A stretch of DNA of 64,000 nucleotides from CAZKWG01 sp964615375. Its GTDB lineage: Bacteria > Myxococcota_A > UBA796 > CAZKWG01. Every line of letters begins with the position of its first letter. Positions within the stretch are counted from its first letter, which is position 1. Shown in pieces: positions 9,601-16,764 of the stretch. A program made the position numbers and the translations under genes. The stretch lies in the NCBI GenBank assembly GCA_964615375.1, contig CAZTOW010000036.1, positions 1 to 64,000 of the forward strand, in the 5' to 3' direction. The notes under the pieces were generated by a model. It was not told the origin of the DNA, ran no database searches, and saw nothing but the letters and a program-made list of their open reading frames with translations.

Positions 9601-11364
9601 GCCCGGCTCGCGACCCTGCGCGGCACCCTCGAGGAGGCGCGGGCCCGACAGTCGGCCTTGGACGCCGAGGCGCGGGCCCTCTCCGACGCCTGGTCCAGCA
9701 TCCCCTCCCGGCTGGCCGCGGGCGCCGACGCCCGCCGCGCCGCCAACGCCGCCATCCCGCCGCTGCGCCCGGCCCTGGTCCGCGCGCGGGCCTCCCTGGA
9801 CGCCGTGCGACGCCGCTTCACCGCCGCCGACGCCGAGATCGAGCCCTACCGGGCGGCCCGGCGGGCGGGCGCGGCGCGCTGGGAGGCCGTCCTGGCCGAG
9901 CTCCGGGAGGCGGAGCGCGCCAGAGACGAGGCTGATAGCGCGCTCCAGGGCGCCCAGGACGCGCGGGTGCAGGCCGCGCTGAAGCTGGCCGAGCGCCGCG
10001 CCGAGGCCGAGCGGGCGCGCGCGGCGCTGGCGGCGGAGCAGGAGGCCCTCCGCGCGACCGAGCGGGCCCTCGCCGAGACCCTGGCCGCCCTGGCCGAGGC
10101 GCGACGCCAGGCGAGGGTCCAGGAGATCCAGGCCGCGCTCGGGGCCGTGGGGCCCACGCTGCGCGCCGCCCTGGACCAGATGCGGGCCCTGGAAGCGGGC
10201 GTCGCCCACCTGGACGGCCAGATCGCCGAGGCCCAGGCCCGCCGGGAGGCCACCGACGCCCGCGTCCTGGACGCGGGGGACGCCTTCGAGCAGCTCCTGG
10301 ACGCCTCCGACCAGTCCAGCGCCAGCCTCGCCGCCGCGCGCGGCGCCCTCGCCGAGAACCGCGCCCGCCAGAGCGCCCTCGCCGAGGCCCTCGGCGCCGC
10401 CCGGGACGAGCTCTCCACCCTCACGGCCGAGCGCGACGCGGCCGCCTCGGCCCTGGCGAGCGCGGAGGCCCGGTCCCCCGAGCGCGCAGACGCCCTCGCC
10501 CAGGCCCGGCAGGGCCACGAGGCCGCGACCCAGGAGCTCTCGACGTGCGAGGAGCAGGCGCTCACGGCGGAGCTGGAGCTGGGCGAGGTCCTGGAGAAGC
10601 TGGAGATCGTCTCCGAGCGCGCGCGCAAGCGGGCGGAGGCACGGGAGGCGGTGGCGCAGGCGCGGGCCCGCCAGCGCGCCCAGGAGGCGGAGATCGCGGC
10701 GGTGGAGGCCGAGCTCACCCGGCTCGGGGAGCGGGTCGCCCAGACCGAGGCCCGCAAGGCCGAGCGGGCGGGGGGCCGCGCCGCCCTGGAGACCGCCCTC
10801 GCCGAGGCCACGCGCCAGCGCCAGGACAGCCTGGACGCGCGGGCGGTGGCGGAGGAGGCGCTCACGCTGGTGAAGGCCGCGATCCTGCGCGCCGAGGACA
10901 CCGCGAGCCGCGCGGCGAAGATGGCGGCGGGCGCCCCCGCGATGCTCACCGCCCAGGAGCGCGGGCTGGAGACGCTGCTGCAGGGCCGCCGCGCCCTCGA
11001 CCTGGGGCTGGCCCGCGCCCAGGCCACGCAGAGCTCGGCCAACGAGACCTGCGTGGCCGCTCAGCGGGCGGTGGACGCCGTGCAGCGCGCCCTCCGCGCC
11101 CTGCCGCCGCCCCCGGCCCGGCCCGAGCCCGCCGAGCCCCAGCGCCCCGCCCAGACCGGCGGCCCCGCCCCGAAGCCGGCCACCGGAGGGCCCGCTCCCT
11201 CTCTCTACGACAAGCTCATGGCGGCCCGGAAGGTCAGCGCCCAGGACCTCATCCAGAAGATCCAGTCCGAGGGCGAGGCGAAGCCCGCCGACGACGGCGA
11301 TCTGCCTTGGCCCCCGAGCGGCGCGCGCCGGCCCGTCCGCCGCGTGCGTCGCGAGGACGAGTGA
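6667..11364 (+). CDS. Giant repeat-containing coiled-coil protein (1565 aa)
   Basis: The start is probably the TTG at 6667, with GAGGGG nine bases upstream; a GTG at 6733 is an alternative. Residues ~1-235 are globular, rich in Ala, Leu and Trp, and not recognised. Residues ~240-435 are near-perfect TolA-like repeats (ARKAEEARLAEEA). Residues ~440-1480 are an SMC/plectin-like coiled coil with no Walker motifs. The end holds a Pro-rich linker, SLYDKLMAARKVSAQDLIQKI and a basic tail. It is likely a long cytoplasmic rod or scaffold. It follows the 176-aa coiled coil in the same frame and is convergent with the kinase at 11371. An isolated AT-rich patch occurs at 8662-8690. Function not known. 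Confidence 0.7.
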   Translation: MLVEARAAAWGTDGSARRLVVHVLGALGRALPPLSLAGPVTPLAAALDAGSAVCSGALGARFALSLYDAHADWAPGLSDLEADQGKDAVLRLYGLALSAWRLGAGEAGARAAAFRARPAGEALLAWWCAVEVALAFVADGDLPAEALPSELAFTWGDEAVDRLGLSGADREGADLILRAWMPELEALVRACVADAAALAEAVRGALPPLADNGREALQAEAEATPIYAGLLAALEGAGGEIGGEDKVRKAEEARKAEEARKAEEARKAEEARKAEQARLAEEARKAEEARRAEEARRAEQARKAEEARKAEEARKAEEARLAEEARLAEQARLAEEARKAEEARLAEEARKAEEARLAEEARKAEEARLAEEARKAEEARLAEEARLAEEARLAEEARKAEEARLAEEARKAEEARLAEQARLAEQARLAEEARRTAELDALHGLLDTARARAERTATALQAHEAQDQSLTGELSRLQGRAAEVQGQRDGAASSHQTARARREEQRAELERARAQLTELQARAQQLPVAELSAELQALRQDQGAAEAGLSEAEQAHAEANRAREAATSARDAAAAQIASETRALDETLQAHTRLLAAITQAEQAARDAAARDAALREAAARDAALQAAVDAHIARLQTLRASLSQARAAQAATQGPLQAATVALEQCENSLDLLTSSPTPAEAARARGALPALQEAAARLARRLDEARARHTQAADAAEGLGATCAEMDALLEQARADAREAASALTEAERAASEAVGALQASQEAKAQAAQTLTAEEQALAEAERALAELHDQLAAAAEARAAAREARLERLREEIRLGRGATADREAQIQALEQALAQLPAPPDPGPAQEALADAHPTLAAARARAEKAAAARAEAQARLTGAQEATAQAEAEHARQAQDLQSASTEQELATRALGEAMADQEAAARTLIAAREAADQTRALLESAQRAAEEALAALDPVRAAAEAEARRREAERQARLATLRGTLEEARARQSALDAEARALSDAWSSIPSRLAAGADARRAANAAIPPLRPALVRARASLDAVRRRFTAADAEIEPYRAARRAGAARWEAVLAELREAERARDEADSALQGAQDARVQAALKLAERRAEAERARAALAAEQEALRATERALAETLAALAEARRQARVQEIQAALGAVGPTLRAALDQMRALEAGVAHLDGQIAEAQARREATDARVLDAGDAFEQLLDASDQSSASLAAARGALAENRARQSALAEALGAARDELSTLTAERDAAASALASAEARSPERADALAQARQGHEAATQELSTCEEQALTAELELGEVLEKLEIVSERARKRAEAREAVAQARARQRAQEAEIAAVEAELTRLGERVAQTEARKAERAGGRAALETALAEATRQRQDSLDARAVAEEALTLVKAAILRAEDTASRAAKMAAGAPAMLTAQERGLETLLQGRRALDLGLARAQATQSSANETCVAAQRAVDAVQRALRALPPPPARPEPAEPQRPAQTGGPAPKPATGGPAPSLYDKLMAARKVSAQDLIQKIQSEGEAKPADDGDLPWPPSGARRPVRRVRREDE
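7381..7972 (+). repeat. Expanded (A[RK]xAEEA) coding minisatellite
   Basis: About 590 bases of short tandem repeats encode (ARKAEEA/ARLAEEA/AEQA)n. Around 7711-7818 a 36-base unit (starting GCCAGGAAGGCTGAAGAGGC) is repeated three times almost exactly. The stretch is visibly richer in A and uses GAA, AAG and AGG/AGA codons far more than its flanks, which suggests recent expansion by slippage or recombination. Confidence 0.9.
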
Positions 11365-11370
11365 GCGCGA

Positions 11371-12426
11371 TCAGACCCTGACCACCTGATCGGGCAGCAG
11401 GTCCATCAGCGTGGGCGTCTCCTCGTCCCCGGTCGCCTCGGTGGGCAGATCCTCCTCCAACAGGCTCTCCACCGGCTCCACGCTGCCCTGCAGCAGCGGC
11501 GGGACCACCCGGCGGGCGTAGGCGCGCAGGGCCTCGTCGGGGAGCCGGGCGCGCACCGCGAGGCAGGCGGCCTCGAACGCCTCGGCCGGCGGGCGCACGA
11601 GCGGGTCGAAGGCCAGGGAGAAGCGGATCAGATCGTAGATGGCCTCCCGATCCCCGCCGTCCGGGCCCAGCGTGGCCCGCAGGACCGCCAGCGCCTCCCG
11701 CCAGCTCACCTCGTGGTGCTCGCGCACCGGGCTGGCCAGGCCGAAACGCTCGCCCGTCAGCAGCTCGTAGAGCACCACCCCCAGCGAGAAGATGTCGGCC
11801 TCTGGCCCGTCCCGCCCGTCGAAGCGCTCCGGCGCGGCGTAGTCCGGCGTCCCGAAGGCCCGACCCTGCTCGCCCTGCAGCGCCCCCCGGGCGGCGGCGC
11901 TCCCCAGGTCGCAGACCCGCACCGCCCCGTGCGGCGTGAGCATCAGGTTCGAGGGCTTCAGATCGCGGTGCAGCAGCCGCAGGGGCCTGCCGCGCTCGTC
12001 CGTGTCCGACCAGGCCGCGTGCAGCGCCCCCGCCGTGATCGCCGCGATCTCCAGCGCCGGGCCCAGGGGGATCCGTTGGTGCGCGGCCAGCAGGCGCTGG
12101 AGGTCCACGCCGTCCACCCGCTCCAGCACCAGGGCCCAGCTCCCTTCCAGGCGCTCCAGGCGCTCGATGCGCACGAAGGCCGGGTGGCGCAGCATGGCCA
12201 GCGCCCGCGCCTCCTCCCGCAGCCGGGTGTTCAGCTCCACCGAGCCCGCGCAGGAGGGCTTCAGCAGCTTGAGGGCCACCGGGCGGCTGAAGCCCGCCGA
12301 TCCCACCAGGCGCGCGGCGTAGACGAGCCCGAAGGCGCCGCGCCCCAGCACCCCCTGGAGCTCGTAGCGCCAGGCGGTCGCGTCGGCGTGCAGGACGACG
12401 GCGTGCGGGCGAGCCGGGTTCGGCAT
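11371..12426 (-). CDS. Ser/Thr protein kinase (351 aa)
   Basis: Soluble eukaryote-type (Pkn-like) kinase. Seen directly: glycine loop GRGAFGLVY at 28-36, the ATP-anchoring Lys53 in VALKLL, catalytic HRDLKPSN at 153-160 with Asp155, a DLG variant of DFG at 173-175, and GTPDYAAPE ending at 200. The domain runs to about residue 290; the last 60 residues are acidic and include ETPTLMDL, a Thr-rich stretch that could be a phosphorylation target. No transmembrane helix. Start is an ATG at 12426. It is transcribed away from the CHAT protease gene across a 171-base region with a 20-bp palindrome. The FHA-like end of that protease is a plausible reader of its phosphorylation, which is inference. Confidence 0.9.
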   Translation of the reverse strand: MPNPARPHAVVLHADATAWRYELQGVLGRGAFGLVYAARLVGSAGFSRPVALKLLKPSCAGSVELNTRLREEARALAMLRHPAFVRIERLERLEGSWALVLERVDGVDLQRLLAAHQRIPLGPALEIAAITAGALHAAWSDTDERGRPLRLLHRDLKPSNLMLTPHGAVRVCDLGSAAARGALQGEQGRAFGTPDYAAPERFDGRDGPEADIFSLGVVLYELLTGERFGLASPVREHHEVSWREALAVLRATLGPDGGDREAIYDLIRFSLAFDPLVRPPAEAFEAACLAVRARLPDEALRAYARRVVPPLLQGSVEPVESLLEEDLPTEATGDEETPTLMDLLPDQVVRV

Positions 12427-12497
12427 GTCGCGCTGGACCTCGCGAGCGATCTACCACGGCGCGCGCCGGGCGCTTGTGTCGCTCCTTCCTCTCCTAT

Positions 12498-12517
12498 GGC
12501 TCGCCCCGGGGCGAGCC
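12498..12517. promoter_or_regulatory. Perfect 20-bp palindrome between kinase and CHAT genes
   Basis: GGCTCGCCCC is followed immediately by its exact reverse complement. It lies 72 bases upstream of the kinase start and 81 bases upstream of the protease start, which is a good position for a shared operator. With no loop it suits a protein dimer better than a hairpin. The GC-rich background makes chance palindromes more likely, but ten perfect half-site bases are notable. Confidence 0.45.
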
Positions 12518-12597
12518 TGCATGCGTGTTCGGGGGGCGGACGCGCGGCCACGCGCGGAGGGAGGGCGGCTTCGAGGTCCGGCGGATAAAGAGTGCCG

Positions 12598-14391
12598 ATG
12601 GTGAGGACGATCACAATCGACATAAAAGTCGATGACACCGGCCGATGGCGCGTCGCGGTGGGAGACCCGGCGACGCGACCGGCCGAGGGCCTGCTCTCCG
12701 CGGAGGAGGTGGGCGCGCTGCGCGAGGGGCTGGGCCGGGCCCTCGACGCGCGGCCCCGGGTCATGGTGCCGGGCGAGGACCAGGCGCGCACGCGGGCCGA
12801 GGAGCAGGTGGGCGGCGAGCTGCTGGACCTCCTGCGGCGCCTGCCCGAGCCTTACGGGCGCCTGCGCGAGCTGCTGGGCGTCGCCGCGGGCCAGGGCTCC
12901 CCCGCCCGGCTGGTGGTGGACGCCCCCGACGCCGAGGCCCGCGCCCTGCCCTGGGAGCTGCTCAGCGTGAGCTCGGAGGCCCCGCCGCTGGAGGTGACCC
13001 GCGGAGGTGGCGTCTTCCGCCTGCTCCCCGGGCGCCCGGCGGCGCGCAACCGCTCCGGCGCCCTCACCGTCTGGCGCTGGACCCCGACCCCGCAGGATCC
13101 CGCCTGCGCCCGGCTCTGGACCGCGCTCGGCGCGCAGGCGGAGCGCCTCGGCTTCACCGTGCGCGACGTGCCCGCGGGCCAGACCCTGCCAGAGCCCACC
13201 GGCCCCGAGATCCTGGAGGTCATCGCCCACGGGCACCGGGACATCGACACCGTCGGCCTGAAGCTCGGGGGGCAGGCCCGGGACGCGGGCGCGGCGGCGG
13301 CCCGCCTGGAGCCCCTGCTGGAGCGCGTGGACGCCGTGATCCTGGCGGTCTGTGGCGGGGCCGAGGCCACCCCGCGCGAGCTCGACAACCTGGCCGGGCG
13401 CCTGGCCGCCTCGGGCGCGCGGGCCATCGTCGCGCCCATGCAGCGGGTGAGCGTGGACGCGCTCGACCACTTCCTCGGTGGCTTCTACGAGTCCCTGATG
13501 GACCAGGGCGCCCTGCCCGACGCCGTGCTGGCCGGGCGGCGCGCCGTGCGGGCCTGGGGTCACCCGCACCCGCAGTGCCGCTGGGCCAACCTGGCCTTCT
13601 TCGTGACCGACCTGCGCGTGCTGGACCAGGAGCCCCTGGTTCGACGACGCTGGCAGCCCGAGGGCTGGCCCCGCCCGGCCGAGGACGCCGCCGGGCTGCT
13701 GGAGCTCGCCCGCGCGCGAGCCGCCAACGACGGCTTCCTGGGCTTCGAGCACCTCCTCGCCGCCCTCCCCGGCACCCGCGGAGGCGGAGATCTGACCGAC
13801 TGGCTGCGCCGCGTGGCCCCCGCCCGCCTCCAGCCCTACCAGGAGGCCCTGGCCCAGCTCAGCCCCCAGCCCGAGGCGCCTCAGGGCCTGCTCCCGCCCA
13901 CGCCCCGGCTCCAGAGCTGGGGCGCGCGCCTGCGGCCGGACTTCGGGCTCGCCGATCTGTCGGCGGTGATCGCGGCGGACCCGGAGATCTCGCTCGGGCT
14001 CTTCGGGGCGCTGCCCATCGCCAGCGACGACGACCCCTACGCCACGGTGGAGTCCATCCCGCCCGACGAGCTCCCCCCCGCGACCCTGCTCAGCGCGCTG
14101 GGCGGCCCGGAGGACGGGCGTCGCCTCCGCCCCGCGCCCGGCGAGACCATCGGCCGCACCGCCGACCCGGAGGGCCCGACCCACGCCCTCTACCGCGGGA
14201 CCTGGCTGTGGGATCGCAAGCTCTCCCGCGATCACCTGCGCTGGGTGGGCCCCGGTCGGATCGCGCTCAAGCGGCCCGCGCTCCGCCGCCGCGGCGCCGA
14301 CGAGGACCAGCTCGCGCCCGGCGAGCACGAGATCCGCATGGGTGACGTGCTCATCCTCACGCCCGGCACCCGGCTGGTGGGGCTGGTCTGA
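12598..14391 (+). CDS. CHAT-domain (caspase-like) protease with Clp-N-like and FHA-like regions
   Basis: Probable cysteine protease of clan CD. Residues ~1-70 are unassigned. The CHAT domain (~70-345) has LPWELL near 117, a beta-strand then AHGH with candidate catalytic His211, and VILAVCGG with candidate nucleophile Cys252, followed by the usual GARAIVAPM and ANLAFFV strands. Around 366-390, LARARAANDGFLGFEHLLAAL resembles the Clp N-terminal (R) repeat. The last ~85 residues (GETIGR, then SRDHLRW) resemble an FHA phosphothreonine-binding domain. Start: ATG at 12598 with AAAGAG upstream; GTG at 12592 is possible. It heads a run of four plus-strand genes ending in a kinase. CHAT proteases often act in programmed death or defence; the substrate here is unknown. 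Confidence 0.8.
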   Translation: MVRTITIDIKVDDTGRWRVAVGDPATRPAEGLLSAEEVGALREGLGRALDARPRVMVPGEDQARTRAEEQVGGELLDLLRRLPEPYGRLRELLGVAAGQGSPARLVVDAPDAEARALPWELLSVSSEAPPLEVTRGGGVFRLLPGRPAARNRSGALTVWRWTPTPQDPACARLWTALGAQAERLGFTVRDVPAGQTLPEPTGPEILEVIAHGHRDIDTVGLKLGGQARDAGAAAARLEPLLERVDAVILAVCGGAEATPRELDNLAGRLAASGARAIVAPMQRVSVDALDHFLGGFYESLMDQGALPDAVLAGRRAVRAWGHPHPQCRWANLAFFVTDLRVLDQEPLVRRRWQPEGWPRPAEDAAGLLELARARAANDGFLGFEHLLAALPGTRGGGDLTDWLRRVAPARLQPYQEALAQLSPQPEAPQGLLPPTPRLQSWGARLRPDFGLADLSAVIAADPEISLGLFGALPIASDDDPYATVESIPPDELPPATLLSALGGPEDGRRLRPAPGETIGRTADPEGPTHALYRGTWLWDRKLSRDHLRWVGPGRIALKRPALRRRGADEDQLAPGEHEIRMGDVLILTPGTRLVGLV

Positions 14392-14435
14392 GGACGAATC
14401 CCAGGGCATGATGCCCGGACACAGGAGCCCTCCGC

Positions 14436-16064
14436 GTGCACTGGGACACCTTCCTCCAGCGACGGGAAGCCCGCAGGGTCCGCGCCCTCGCCGGGGGCTG
14501 GCCGGTCCAGGAGGCCCTCGGCGCCTTCCGCCTCATCGAGGACCCCCTCAGCCTCGCCGCGGTGGAGGCCGCCCTCGACGCCGCCACCCTCCGCCCCAGC
14601 CCCGCCCTGCTGGCCAGCTCGCTGGCCCCGCCCGAGCTGCTCCCGCCCCCGCCGCCCTCCAAGCTCGACGTGGACGAGCCACTGCACCGCCTCCGCCTGA
14701 TCCGCGCGCTGGAGGCCCGCCTCCCGCCCGAGCTGGAGGCCCCCGACACCCCCGGCACCCGCCGGGCCTGGGCCCTGGAGACGCTCGGCTTCCTGGGCGA
14801 GCAGGTGGAGGATCGCGAGCGCGCCGCCTGGGCCCGCGAGCCGCTGGCCCCCGACCCCCGGGACGCCGAGGTGGCCCAGCTCTGGGCCCGCATGTTCCAG
14901 GGCGGCGCCGCCGTGTGGTCCGACCAGCGGCGCTGGGAGAAGCTGTGCGTCGAGCCCGCCATGGCCGCCTTCCGCCAGGTGCTGTCCACGCGCGAGCTCC
15001 CGCCGGGCGTGGCGAAGCAGGCCCTCTCCGAGCTGCGCGACGGCCTCTGGTACCAGCTCCTGGGCGGAAAGGGCGGCGTGCCGGGCTGGGCCGAGCTCGC
15101 CGCGCGCGTGGTCGAGACCGCCGGCGGCGTGCCCGCCCTGGCGCTCACGCTCACGGATGAGGACTGGTCGCTCGCCGCCCGCTGCACCACCGCCCGGGGC
15201 ACCTGGCCCGCCACCGTCGCCTCCCTCCTGCCCGAGGTCCCTGGCGGCCCCGCCCGCGCCCTGGTCCTGCGCCAGCGCCTGATCGAGGCCCCCGACCGCG
15301 CCGAGAGCGTGCTGGACGCCCACGTCGTGCTGCGCCTGCTGGACACCTGGGCCGAGGCGGAGGGCGCCGACCCCGTACGGAGCTGGGGCGTCGTGATCCA
15401 GAACCGGGGCAAGGCCCGGGGCCGCCTGCGCGCGATGGCCATGGGCCGCCCGAGCCAGCTCCGCAGCGTCCTGCTCTCGCTGGACGCGCTCACCGCCCGC
15501 ACCCTGCTGGCCACCCGCCGCTACGCCTGGGACTGGGCCTGGGAGTCCATGGCCCGCGGCTTCGCCTGGGACTTCGCCAACGCCGTCACCCCGCCCTGCG
15601 AGGCCCCCGACGAGGGCCTCCTGCCGCTGGGCCCCGAGCACGCCCCCGCCGTGCGCACCTGGGTCCTGCTGGCGCTGCTCAAGGGTCGCCGCGACCACCT
15701 GGAGCGCTGGGTGCAGACCGGCGGCACCGGGGACCGCGACGGCACCTGGGGCCGCCTGCTCAGCGACGAGCTCCCCGAGGCCCTGCGCGACCCGCTGCCG
15801 CCGCTGCCGCCCCGCGGGCGGGTCACCGCCACCTACCACCGCCTGCGCGCCTTCCTGGCCGACGCCCTCGACGAGATCCTGACCTCGCTGCTCCCCACGC
15901 TGGGCAGCCTGGCCGCCCTCGCCCCCGGCCGCGACCTGGCCCGCCGCTCCGAGGAGCTGCTCACCCCCGCCTGGGACGCGCGCGTCCCCTTCCCCAGGTC
16001 GGGGTTCCCGACCTTCCAGGCGCATGCCAGCGAGGTCGTGGCCCGCGCCGTCCCCAGCATGTAG
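14436..16064 (+). CDS. Unknown helical protein downstream of the CHAT protease (542 aa)
   Basis: No family recognised. It starts at a GTG (14436) with AGGAG nine bases upstream, 44 bases after the protease gene, so it is probably in the same operon. The protein is soluble, rich in Leu, Ala, Arg and Trp, and looks mainly alpha-helical, with a Pro-rich spacer near residues 60-75. Repeated W/RW patterns (RRWEKLC, WDWAWESMARGFAWDF) suggest a helical-repeat scaffold. There is no signal peptide or catalytic motif. Its place between the protease and the anti-sigma-like protein suggests an adaptor, target or regulator of the protease; this is inference from context only. Confidence 0.6.
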   Translation: MHWDTFLQRREARRVRALAGGWPVQEALGAFRLIEDPLSLAAVEAALDAATLRPSPALLASSLAPPELLPPPPPSKLDVDEPLHRLRLIRALEARLPPELEAPDTPGTRRAWALETLGFLGEQVEDRERAAWAREPLAPDPRDAEVAQLWARMFQGGAAVWSDQRRWEKLCVEPAMAAFRQVLSTRELPPGVAKQALSELRDGLWYQLLGGKGGVPGWAELAARVVETAGGVPALALTLTDEDWSLAARCTTARGTWPATVASLLPEVPGGPARALVLRQRLIEAPDRAESVLDAHVVLRLLDTWAEAEGADPVRSWGVVIQNRGKARGRLRAMAMGRPSQLRSVLLSLDALTARTLLATRRYAWDWAWESMARGFAWDFANAVTPPCEAPDEGLLPLGPEHAPAVRTWVLLALLKGRRDHLERWVQTGGTGDRDGTWGRLLSDELPEALRDPLPPLPPRGRVTATYHRLRAFLADALDEILTSLLPTLGSLAALAPGRDLARRSEELLTPAWDARVPFPRSGFPTFQAHASEVVARAVPSM

Positions 16065-16136
16065 CCTCGGCTGCTGCGTGAAGTGGCGACCACGACCCCT
16101 TTCCCTTGTCCCGGTGCAGCCCCCGAAGGAGCCCCC

Positions 16137-16745
16137 ATGGACGCCCCGCTCTCCGACCGCACCCTGCGCCGCTACCTGGCCGGCGCGCTGGACCCCGGGC
16201 GCCGCGAGGAGGTCGAGGCCGCCCTCGCCGCGAGCCGGAGCCTGCGCGATCGTCTGGCCGCGCTGTCGGCGAGCACGGTGCGTGAGGAGCCGAGCGGCTG
16301 GCGCCTGCCCCCGGTGGGCGCCCGCGGACCCTGGGCGCTGACGCCCGCGCTGCAGCAGGGCGCGATGATGGGCGAGGACGAGCCCGGCGCCGACGACTAC
16401 GTGGAGCTCCGCTTCAGCCCGCCAGAGGGTCTCGGAAGTCGCCGCCTGGTGGTGCTCGAGCGCGGCGTCGACGGCGAGTGGGAGGTCATCTTCCCCGCCG
16501 CGCCCGAGGAGGAGCGCGCCATCGACAGCCTGCCCCGCGAGCCGGACGGCCGGATCCGCCTGGACATCGTGGTGGGCGAGGGGGGCCGCCTGGCCGTCGC
16601 GCTGCCCCCGGCGACGCTCGGCGTGGACTGGACGAAGGCGCCCTCGGAGCGCTGGGACGCCCTCCGCGAGGCCCTGGAGCGCGGCGAGATCCCCGTGGAG
16701 ACCGCCGCGTTGACCAGGACATCGGGGAGGAATCAGGTATCCTGA
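16137..16745 (+). CDS. Small protein with anti-sigma-like N-terminus (202 aa)
   Basis: The ATG at 16137, six bases after GAAGGA, is preferred to a GTG at 16083. The first 45 residues (LSDRTLRRYLAGALDPGRREEVEAALAAS) follow the helical pattern of zinc-finger anti-sigma factors (ZAS), but the His and Cys zinc ligands are missing, so zinc binding is unlikely. The rest is beta-rich (YVELRFSPPEG, RRLVVLERGVDGEWEVIFPA) with no transmembrane helix. It ends 19 bases before the kinase-FGE gene. Similar two-part proteins often sit next to CHAT or kinase genes as regulators or adaptors; here that is inferred from position. Function unknown. Confidence 0.55.
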   Translation: MDAPLSDRTLRRYLAGALDPGRREEVEAALAASRSLRDRLAALSASTVREEPSGWRLPPVGARGPWALTPALQQGAMMGEDEPGADDYVELRFSPPEGLGSRRLVVLERGVDGEWEVIFPAAPEEERAIDSLPREPDGRIRLDIVVGEGGRLAVALPPATLGVDWTKAPSERWDALREALERGEIPVETAALTRTSGRNQVS

Positions 16746-16764
16746 GCGCAGAGGAGGAGCGGCC

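Noticed and set aside
8686..10518. 610-codon minus-strand frame within the coiled-coil gene
   Set aside because: Gly/Leu/Arg-rich antisense translation of Ala/Glu heptads; not a protein-like sequence.
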